Positions 24,301 through 36,300 of a stretch of 64,000 nt of DNA are shown here, piece after piece. Each line of letters begins with the position of its first letter. The first letter of the stretch is position 1. The position numbers and the translations under genes are program-made. Location: NCBI RefSeq assembly GCF_963676685.1, contig NC_092357.1, positions 63,498,797-63,562,796 of the forward strand, read 5' to 3'. A model generated the notes under the pieces. That model did no database searches. It saw nothing but the letters and a program-made list of their open reading frames with translations, and was not told where the DNA came from. This DNA is from Mytilus edulis (lineage: Eukaryota; Mollusca; Bivalvia; Mytilida; Mytilidae).

Positions 24301-27300
24301 GTCGCAATATTTAGCAATTTTAGATATTATACTTTGAATTGAGAATCATTTAAACACATATCATTGAAATGGCAGGAATTGAGGACCACAAGGACAAGAA
24401 CATTGAAATGGCAGAAACTGAATCACTTGTGGATATGGACAAACCCACAGCTGAAGACCCCTTAACAGAGGACAGCTCAGAAATGACTATTAAACAATTG
24501 TACCAAGAATTCGTAGCAGATAGAAAATATAATGCTCAAAGAACAGCTGAGCTTTATCGCAATATAAAACAGAGCGAAGCGCTAATTGATAAAATATGTG
24601 TTGGTCTCATTACGATTCAAGCTGAACAGAAAGAGGCAATGAATATTAATAACGAATAGATGGCAGCAATATATCAGCACCTTCAGCAGTCTGAAGACAG
24701 GATAGACCACAAGGCTAGTGGTAATTACTTGGCAGAATTGATGGTCAGACCAATAAGATATTCAATGTTGTGGTGAGACAGATGGACAAACTGACAACAA
24801 CTGAGAAAGGAGACACAGTTCAATTTAAAAGTACATTTTAACAGCAGGGTACCTTCCAACAACTGGCATCTGTTGTAAATGACTTAGTGGACAATCGAAA
24901 TATAGAAGTTAAAATTCCTGCAATGGACACATCATCAAAGCCAAAATTTGACCTTAGCCAGTACAACGCAAGTTTACCAAAAGTACACAATAAAATCCAT
25001 GCCTTGGGTCTTTCCCCAATTGTAGTTCGCATGAACCATCAACCGCGCCAACTCTGTTAAAGGTGTCTTCACCTAAAGTCAAAATTCCTATGCCCTTGGC
25101 CCTGCATGAGACAGAATAAATTATTCAACAACAATCTCCATTTAAGAACATATTATAAACCTCTAGTACTAATCAAGGATGCCAGCAAAAGGCTTATGTG
25201 TCTTTTTACGCACACTTACCATCTACTATGAGTCAATAATATTTGATTCAGAGCAGCACACCATTACAGAAACAATTGGCTGCAAATGGATCATATCAAG
25301 TTTCTCCAATGCTGAATGCAGTGCCTACTTACGATATCATCCCCGTCGAGTCAATGGCAAATCCCACACCTGGAGCTCTAACAGGCTTCCCATAACAGTA
25401 AGCTGACTCCACTGACCGATCCAGGAAAGGGCAGAGAAATTCAAAGGAGTGTGGCAACCGCTCTTCTTCAGACTCTTCATTGGAAAGAGAATATACCCGA
25501 TAACAAGAAGATCTTGGTGCAAGGGACCGGAGCAGAAGCCAAAAGCTCCCAAAAATGCAAATACTTAATTGAAGATGATCCTTGAATTGGGAGGCGTTCA
25601 TTTACCGATTTGAACGAACTGCCGGTAGATGACAATGAGAAAACAGGAAAAATGTGTGTAGGCCCCAGATTGCCAGGCCGCTGTTGGCTTTGAGTACGCT
25701 CGCAAGGTAAACACAGATGATGATGTCAAGGCTTTAAAAAAAGCATTCGAGCAGCGCTTCAGCAAGAAAGACGAAAAAACCAGATTGAAACCGAAGTATT
25801 CCTCCGAGGATGTAAAGACAAATATTCTTCAAGGCATGTAAAAAGTAAAATCACAAAAATACTGAACTCAGAGGAAAATCAAATCGGAAATTCCCTAATC
25901 TTGGCAAAATCAAATGACAAAACACATCAAAAACGAATGAACAACAACTGCCATATTCCTGACTTGGTACAGGCATTTTCAAATGTAGAAAATGGTGATT
26001 TAAATCTGGTTTTATAGCGCTAAACCTCTCACTTTGAACGACAGTCTGGTCAAATTCCGTTTCATTTACAATGATGCGTGAACTAAACAGATATAATAAA
26101 TAAAATAGTCAAAATAAGGGTACAGCAGTAATCATAATAGCGAGGAACCCAGAAACATTCAACAAGGGGTTAAATGAATTGAAAAGCTCACACTAGATGG
26201 CGATATAAGGATCAAAAAGTGCCAATTATGACCATCGACAAGTCTACTTTGCTGATGGCGCAGTATCACTGACCGATAAAGGAAATATGAGCAGTCCTTT
26301 GAATAATGAGGTGCATAAACTCACAGAAATTGTCACAAAACTAGCTGATGTTATGTTTTCAACTAATCAGCATAACCGTGGATTGGCCGATCAATATAAA
26401 CTCGGTTCTTCTGATCAAATAATCATGGGAGATCACCTGATCAATATACACGTGGAAGATCTCCTGAGTAATACAATCGCAGTAGATCGCCAGAGAGAAA
26501 TACACCCAAGCTTAATGCTTATCGATCAACAACACCCCCACTAAGCTAGAGATCATATAGTCCGTAGAGACAACGATTATCAGCTCCACGGACAAACTCC
26601 AGAAACGTGGTTTTGGTTAACAGCTTGTTATTGGGAAGATTAAAAAGAACGACTCTCGACAATAATAGAGTAAACATACAATGGGATGTGTGCAAAGAGC
26701 CATTAACAGATGATGTTATACTTAGGCTAACTATTTGGACACACTGAGCGCAGTGATAAACCTCAGTACTCCAAAAATTACCATCAACAATCAAGTGATA
26801 AAAGTGGCATTTGTTAAGAGCGGAAACGAAATTTCAACTCAGCAAGTTTGCATAAAACGAACCATCACAGTTCCGCCAAGAACAGAAATGCTGTTACCAT
26901 TAAAACTAATAAAAGTGCTGACCAGGAGTGCATTTTAGGACCATGCTCGCTGAATAGTTGCGAATTGGTTTCGCACGTAGTTGGAAAATGAAATATTTGT
27001 CCCTTAACCATTTTAAATGATTGCAATCGTCTAATCCGCCTGAAGAAAGGTACAGCTAGAATAATTTGACGATGTAGTGGGTACGGCAGATGAAAACGCG
27101 ATAAGTGACGTAAGGCATGGCATTGAAGAGATACGAGACAAGGTGCCCTCGGCACTGCCTCAAAGTTCAGATGAGTAACCTACCATTCCACCACATTTAA
27201 CCAACCTGTATTAACGTTCAATCGATTCGTTTCAACATATTTCATTCCAACCATTAAAACTGAAAGCGTTTAATGAACAATTACAATAACATGGAACATA

Positions 27301-30300
27301 TTGATTAACATTTTGAATTTCACTATTTGTTTTTGTATATATATGTTATATATGCAGCGATTTGCAAATGTATGTGGTATAGAAATAACCAATTTTTTTT
27401 TTATATTTCAAAATTAATTGATAACAAATTCAAGAACATGAAGTCCATTTTTGAAGAATCATTACTTTATTTTCCGAAATTATATAGAATACCTTTAGGA
27501 CAATCTTGATATTTATACCTTTTTTCCGCCATATTGAAAATGGCAGCCATATTGGATTTTTCAGAGTGGGTCCATAGCTGAAATCAAAGGGTATATAACC
27601 AAGAACTACTATGCAAAGTTTCATGCTTTCCTCATTAAGTGAGCAATTCTGCTCTATATCTGCACCAATCGGCCGGGCTATCATGCCTTTGTGTTCTATA
27701 GCTACTATGAATCGTCGCATTTGTTATTTGTGTCATCCATCCTAAATATTATTCAGTTGAAGTTATTTTGAAAGTTAAACGAAGTTAAGGCGTCCGGTTA
27801 TTGTTTCCGTTCATGAGACCGACTTTTAAGTCAAAGACAAGACTTTGGATTTTAAACATCCGTATAACTATTTTATTACTCGGAGACAAGACAATTAGTT
27901 TCGCATTTATCTGATACTTCTATAATGTAAAGATATTCTCTTTATAATATAGCAGTGATCACCGTGGTTAAGAAACTTGGATTTGATAATAAATAGAAAA
28001 TAGTCTTTATTTAAAACATACGTATGTTCATGATATACAGTAACGCGAAAATAATAGAATTTAACAGATAATAAAATACACAACGGACCATGGGAAAAAC
28101 GAGAGAGGGCTTAACAAATCGTCCTGTTTCCAAGTACCTACTGTGACTTTTGATATGTTTTCTGGCAGCAATCTGATCCAAGTTTAGCAATAACCGCAAA
28201 TACAAATACATTTAACTATAATATATTTTGCAGCTAAATTATACAAATATATCTTTAAAAAAATAATACAAACTATGATCCTGTTTTCCCACATTTTCTT
28301 TATTTTGCGCTTGTTGTGTTACTCCAGCCTGGACTACAAAATATCACATTGACTTATTAAATGTAGTACGTTGCATTTGTTAAATCATATATCATGTGTA
28401 TATGCCTTTGAAAACTGTAATTTAGAAATCTTGAACTAGAACAAAATAATGGTTTGACAATTGATTTACAAAAAAAATAAAAAAAATCGATATTCGTAAT
28501 ACGCCTTGCAAAATTTCATTAGGAATGCCGTTAAAAACTTAATTAGTTTTGGAGAAATTGTTTTTTTTTATAAGTTGCTATTTTTTCCAACTAGATTATG
28601 GAATCCGCAAGTAAGATCGGTATTTTGGGAATTTTTCTGCTGCATTGTTTTTGTGACTGTTCTAAATTATGAACCTTTAAATCAGTGTTTATAGTTATTT
28701 GTTGTTGTTTTATTGTGTTATAATGTTTTTGAAATTTTTGTTGTATACATTCTTTAACATTTTGACAAATCGGTGCCTTTATAGCAGACAAAAAGTTAAG
28801 GATTTTATTTTCTTGTTTTGCTCATTGGTAAAGGCCTTACTCTTACATTGTTTTGCTCATTGGTAAAGGCCTTACTCTGACCTTGTTTTCTGTTATCTGC
28901 GTTATCTTGACTTCATTGAATAGTTATTCATTAGTAATAATAAGCATATCCTTGTTCTATATTACCTGATAATTGTACCGGAAGGCTACTTCCAGTGCCA
29001 ACCGAATTTATAGCAAAACATGTGTATTCTCCAGACATCGTTTCCATTGCTTCCTTAATTACTAACGATGGATTTTTAACGGTGACTCCTAAATATCCAA
29101 GGGAATCCGATGAAATCATTGTTGTATGTCCATTTATATGTCTTTGCCAGTACACCTTTGTTACTACAGGGAATACATTAGAAATGACGCATGGTAGAGT
29201 TATTGTATAGCCAGTGCCAGTAAGGTGCGTTATAGATAGTACAACCACCTCTGGGAGACCTGCAAGACAAGACAAGACAAGACAAGTTTTTGAATACTCT
29301 GAGGCACACATTGTGTGCAACAAGAGTAACAGAATGTTAGTATACAAAATAAAAAATTGGTCAATATTACAAAAATGTTCTTTGTGTTATACAATTTTTT
29401 TTAAATGTTATGAAGTAATACAAATTAAGAACAGCAAGACTGCAATCAAGACATACATGTATGATGAAAATGTTTTCTTTAATTGTCCCCACAATTATGC
29501 ATACTGATGTGACAGGGATCATCACACGCAAACAAATAAGAATAACGAAAATAAATTAACCCCCAGGTCCATCTGAGCGATAACAGGACAAATAAAATTA
29601 AAAATAGCTTTATACCTTATATTGTTATCTCTGTTTTAATGGTAAACATGCAAAAAGAAAAGGATGCATCTTAGCTACCATAGAAAGGTGTTTTTTGAAA
29701 TTGTAACTTCTTATACATGTTATACTGACATTTTGAATGTTCAACTTTTTCTTACATCTCTATTTTTTGGAAGAATGATACGTCGGTCAGGGCTCTTACG
29801 TAAAATCATTTGGCCATCATCTCTATATTGTGAATTTTGTGTTGCTCTTTTCAATATATAAGATAAGCTTCATTCTGATCAGTATCTATGTAATATCAGT
29901 GAATAGATTGCAACTTGGTTTTGTGCATTTTTCTGATTTGTAGCATTTCCCCGGAAATAAGTAGTTTGTTAGAACTCTTTTTTCCTTTGAAATGTAAGAA
30001 AATAGTTAACAAAGGTACCAGGATTATAATTTAGAACGGAAAAAAGTGTTTTAAAATGTTGATTGTAATACATGTCTATGTAAAGGTATGTACCTCCTAT
30101 GACAGTAAGTTTAGTTGATGAACTGTACCCCATTCCAAATACATTGACAGCAAAACATTTATAAAGTCCTGAATCCGAATCTGTTGCATGTAGCAAAGTC
30201 ATCGATGGATTGTCAACCGTAATTCCTTCTGTACCTGATGTCCCATTACTTATCACCTTGGATATGCCATTATATATTTTTTCCCAGTAAACTTTGGTTG

Positions 30301-33300
30301 GAGGTGGATTGCTGGTAATCGCACACAATATCCGCACCTTTTCTCCATACTTTATTTCTGGTAAATCATCTGCGATCGTGACAGTTGGCAGCTCTGTAAT
30401 ATATAAAACAATAGTATGTGAAATGTCATCGTATGTAAGCTACTTACACGTCATTTAATGTCAAACTGAAAGTGTAGATTCTTTTGAAGGAGTATATTTA
30501 TTTTTTTTCGACAACTTTAAACTGCATACTTATTAACAGTCGTTATAGTGAAAACATTAATCAATTTATTTAATTTAATAATGACCTACCTCCAATTACG
30601 TCCAACTTTATGAATTCGCTAAATCCTGTTCCGATATCATTTATTGCTACACATCGGTACGTTCCTATATCTGCGGTAGTACTTTCCATTATAGTTAGCG
30701 ATGGTGTATCTACAGAAACGCCTTGAATACCGATTGTCCAATTATTCAGTATGTGTTTACTCCCATGGGCTACTTTCTCCCAATACACATTGTTAGCAGG
30801 AGGGTCAGATGATATGTTACAGATTAATGCAATTTCTCTGCCGTACCCTATGGTATAATTTTTACCTCCAACGAAAACCGTCGGCACATCTGCATTTAAA
30901 TTATTACATGCTAATAAATTATATATGTGAGCATACATGTACAGTTCTAAACAAAGATAACACTTTAATATGGTGTGTATCCAAATTGGTTCCATACAAA
31001 TATGGTAAAATGTACAAACATAACAAAAAGATAGTCAACAAATTCTAAAAAACAACAAACACTTAAAATAATATGGTAGGATATTGCTTAATGTTTACGT
31101 AGATGTATATTTAGTCTTGGTTCAAAAATTAAATAAGAAGGATGTCTTAATCTGTTCAAATCTATATATCATTATATGTTTGATAGATAGATCTTGTGTA
31201 TGTGTTTTAAGGAGCAGTAGTTTACCGTAGATAATATCTTGTAGAAGATGACGCCAATGACGGAAACACACAAACAATGAGAGGATAGTAAGACAATAGA
31301 GATTAGTGAGACAAGATTATGATGGCCTGATGTTCATATTTCATCCATCTTTTGAATCCACAATCGGTCAAATGTGTCGAATCTGAATTGAGGCAGTCGA
31401 ATTTGGCTACACAATACATCAGGGGACTTTACATTGTGCGTCTGTTGAATGTAAAATAATGAGAGTATGTGACCAATATTGGCTACCTTGCTGTTTGGTA
31501 TAGGTTCTGCTCATTGTTGAATACCTTAATCTGACCTATTGTTTTCATATGCTACGAAAGTTGGAATCTCGTAGAGAGTTGCCTCATTTCCCAATCAAAT
31601 CTCAACTCCTTATTTCTATAGTATTTATTGAAATATCATACGGTGAGGTTTTAATCGTTGTTGAAGTAATGCGTTGTCTAATAGTTATTAGATTGTTGCA
31701 TATTGTGCATATTAAGTGAAATATGAATACCTTTAGATGACCTCCCACAGAGATAGAATGGTTCATAATCAAATGTGTCTGTATTTTAAAAAAAAATATT
31801 CACCAAGACAATGTAATTACAGCGTTATTGCTTGACCCTTTTTCGTGTATGCTACATGTACTAAAACGGGATTATATTCTTACAAAAAAAAAACAATAGG
31901 GAAAAAAAGTTAAATGTCAGATTTACAAACCTCCAGTTATTGTAACATATATTGGTGTACTTTGTCCTGTTCCAATATCATTTTTCACGTAACAAATATA
32001 TGTTCCCGATTCAGATGATGTTGCATTGAAAATTGTGAGTGATGGTGTTTCTATTGAACTTCCTGATATTCCCGTGGTTTCTTTTGCAATATGTGTTATC
32101 ACTCCACTATTGTTGAACTGCCAATATATTTCACGAACGGGATTCCATTCAGATGTTTGAAATGAACAGTCAGTAGTCAAAGAACTTCCATAATCCACAA
32201 CATAATTGTCTGATTTGGTAGTTACAACAGGATATTGGCCTGCATTATAAAATGGCCTTTATTTGAATGTAAAAGAATATAACATTCAAAGTTTAAATCA
32301 GTCAACACACACTGCTATAGACAATGTGACAGTTAATATAAACAACATTTAATAAATTCTGATCAACCGATATTGAAAATAATATATACAAGGCGAAACA
32401 ATAAAAACCCAACAGCAAATCACAGCATGCGTCCGTATTCACATGTTGAACACCTGGAACGGCTATGGTCAAACGTTCAAAAGCTGTTTCATGCATATTA
32501 AATACCGAGTCACGCCGACAATCAGCCGACCAAATCAAAATGAATTTAATCATAACATAAGTTTTAGGGTTATCCGATTAACTTTTTGATAATATTGGCT
32601 GCACATACACCGACCACGGTTTCCATACTTTCTTTGAAATCGTATTAGAAAGTTTAATACCACCAATACATATAACGTTAAATCTGATTGCATACGAAAC
32701 AAAGGTAGATAAACAATTCCATTGAGCTTGATAGTTATTGAAAATAATCCTTCTTTTATTGCAGTAAAAAATATGTTTCATTAACGGATGGGTTGACTGT
32801 TTCAAGCACAAGATATTTTTTGTTTGGTGTTTTATTTCAAAGATTATATATAGGTTATAAAGAGGTAAACATTTGATTGGTTACTTCTAGTGATGTTATC
32901 TTTTTTATATTTCAATAAACTGTTGTGTAAAATTTTGTTTAAAGTACAGGACAGGATAACAGTTTACACATGCCTAGTATAACATTATTTGAAACAAAGA
33001 TAAAATCTGGAATTTTTGTTTTCAAGATATGAAGTCAACAAAGACTAGTAGGGTATCACAATCAATGTATACAAACATGAAAAACTAGAAGAGGAATTTC
33101 TACTAGTTCTTGCGTTATTGTTGCTAAGGAGAAGAACATATTTATAATTTCTGAATTGAAATGGTCTCATTGGTAATAGATTTGGATACTTGCAGGACCA
33201 TTGTAGTAGAATAATTACATTCGAGGAAAAATTATAGAGAGGAGGTTGACGAGGCTGTAATTTAGTAAAAATTTAACTTTTATAAACTTTAATGTAAGTC

Positions 33301-36300
33301 TAAAAAGGTAATATCACAAAGATAATGAATTCCAAGTACAATTCAAAACGGAAAGTCCAAAATAAAATGGGAAAATCAAACTCTTAAACACATCAAACGA
33401 ACGGGTGACAATTATCATATAGTTACCTGACTTAGAAAGACATTTTCTTTTGAAGAAAATGGCGGATTAAATCTAGTTTTAGAGCTAGCTAGACGAACCT
33501 CCTAACCTGTATAACAATCGGACTAATTCCATTATATTGACAGCAATTCTTGAACAAAGCAAACATACACACTACGTAAAAATGTAACTAATAGGGGTAC
33601 AGCAGTCAACATTATATAATTATCTTAATGAACATAAATTCAAAAAATATGTCACAAATGAGCACAATAAAAAATATAGACAAAACACATTAGCAAACAG
33701 GAAAGACAAGAATACAAAACTTAAATTTGCACAATAACACAATGACGCGATGAAAAAGTGCAGAGCCACTAGTATTTTGTAGACAAAGCGTGTGTCTGGC
33801 ATACACAATTCTAATAACTGCATCTACTTTGAGATCCCTTCATAACTGGATCAGGAAAATAATTTTAGTATGTGACTCTTATCTATGATAATTAATTTGA
33901 AAACAGTAATGAATATTCAAACTTGTTTTGTTACAAATTACCTTTTTCGTTTATGTAAAGTACACCATGTATCGTATCTGTTTCTGAGTATATAACAAAA
34001 GGTCTTCGCAATCCTCCGGAAATTTTTACTTGAAGCAGCTGCATATCATTTGAACAGTATATGTCACCATCATATGCAGAAATGCCCATGCTTGCTCCAG
34101 GTGTTAATGTGCTAGAAACCTTCATCATATAAGTACCATTCGAATCCGTGGATTTTAATACGCCTTCCACATTTTCCATCCAGTAAAGCTGACCACTATT
34201 ATAATCTGATACAAAGATAAATGCTGTGCATTATCATTCATTAAAACATGGTAAAATGTCATCAAATACACCAGTTTTGTACTGGTTAACGTTGTGAAAA
34301 CGTTTTTTTGTGTGCAAGGAACCAGGGGATGATGCTTACTATAAGACACTGTTAGTTTAAATACAAAATATTTAGTTTATATACAATTTGTTTTAGTGTA
34401 TATAACTATACTTGTAATTTATATACGTCAGATTCTTGATAGATAGAAATTTGCTCTTAATATAATAGCACACAAGTATAACGACAGCTTACAGACTCCA
34501 ATCATATATATTTTTATATAGACGACTTATGCATACAACAATGAACTAACCTATGCTAATGCCAGTGACTTTTTCTAACTTTACATCTATAAATGTATGC
34601 TTTTCAGAACCATCGAGTCTTGATCGACTTATTGTTTTATTGGTTCCTAAGGTACTGTAGTACAGCCATCTGTTTGTAATATACAAATGTTTTTATCCAC
34701 AAGAACTAACATAGGTTATACATTAATGCATACAACATATATAAAATTTGAGAGAAGCAGTGTGCTCGAAAATTAGACAAATATCCATTCAAGATCAAAT
34801 GAATTAGACGTAAGCAACCGTATAGGAGTCAAACCACATCGAATAGTCTACTTTGAAAGGCCTAACAGATAAAACAATTTAACTGATAACAAACCAATTT
34901 CTGAAATATAATACTAGTATTAGTAAAGGCAACAGTAGTATATCACATTTCAGTATTCACAAATCGATTTGTTGAAAATAAAATCCGAGTAAAAAAACAG
35001 ATCCATACACAACATACATAGTAAACGTAGACGAAAGACAGCAAAAAGAAAGAAAAAACCCACAAAAAAATAAACAACAACAACAAAGGAATTTCATGAC
35101 AAATTCGAATTTTAATGTTTTAATGTTATAACCAATATATGACACTTATATCACTGATTGATATGATATATTTCCCAAATATATGATTTAAACATGTATA
35201 AGTATAAACATAAACCGTACGATGACCTATACATGTTAATTTGTGTGTTATTTTGGTCTATTGTGACGAGCTGTCTCATAGGAAATTATATCACATTTTT
35301 TTTTATTATATATATGGTCTTGTTATTATGTACCCTGCGTAACTAGTCAGATACAAACCTTTCCTTGAAATCTATTGTAAGAGCAAATATAATGTCATCT
35401 TGTAGTATAAATGTTTTCTTAGACCCGTCTAAATTGCTTCTGTACAGATTTCCTTTGGATTGTTCTGTCCAATATAAATGGTCATTAGCTGGATCAATTG
35501 CCAATCCTGTTGGTTTATCTGCAACTGTAACAGTTTCCAAATTGTACACCTTTTCTGATGGATACTTAAATCTGAAGATAAAATACTGTGGATTCATTTA
35601 TGTTCGTGGGTATCAATTTTCTTGGATTGACGTACTATTGCATTTTTGTGGATATTTGATATCGTGGTTCTGCCAATCTCTGCATTAAAAGCATATATGA
35701 AATTAACAAATCGTTGAACATTTTGATTCGTGGTTAACCTGTTCCCACGAAATCAATGAAAATTGACATTCAACGAGCATGAATAAATCTATTGTTCTTT
35801 ATAATGTATCTATTTTAAACAGTAAGTTTTGAAGTATTCTATAACGATAACATAAAAAACAACAGCAGATAAGTTATAAATATTGAAATTTTTTCTTCAG
35901 CTTGTTTGCAAAACGAGATTTTTGTAATGCACTGAAGACCCGATAGTGGCCTTCGATGTCGTCTGCTCTTTGGTCGGATTGTTGTCTTTTTGACACATTC
36001 CAAATTCCCATTCCCATTTCCATTGACTAAACCACGTAATTAAAAGCATATTTTTAACTTTTAACTGAAAATAGTACCCAGAAATAAATAAATCCACAGT
36101 ATACCAATTTATTATTATTATGCTGGAAAAGTGATATTAAAGGGTCAATGTAAGATAACATTTATGTATGTTTTAAGTCAGTAGCATTTTATTCAATGGT
36201 TTACGTTCGTTCATTTTTTTTTTTTGTTTTGTTCAAAAGCGATCATATACTAAAAAAAGACGTTTTTTTTTTTTACCCATTTGAGCCGTTTTCGCTTTTT

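Larger units (their letters stand above)
24340..27180 (+). mobile_element. Broken Gypsy-type retrotransposon (gag and protease-linker remnants)
   Basis: The first open block, 24369-24659, encodes 96 residues of an acidic, coiled-coil-like N-terminus. Downstream, in changing frames, are gag-like phrases: FIYRFERTA (about 25597-25625), FEYARKVNTDDDVKALKKAF then EQRFSKKDEK (about 25690-25780) and RNPETFNKGLNELK (about 26142-26185). A block at 26735-26938 resembles the segment near a retroviral-type protease (TITVPPRTEMLLPL). Stops and frameshifts are frequent; no reverse transcriptase, RNase H or integrase is visible and I found no LTRs. Family B repeat 25845-26140 has inserted inside. It sits in the receptor intron, same direction as neither flanking exon. 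Ancient and inactive. Confidence 0.65.

Noticed and set aside
28995..29507. Plus-strand open frames over the Ig 4 exon
   Set aside because: They are antisense to a clear Ig domain exon with consensus splice sites on the minus strand.
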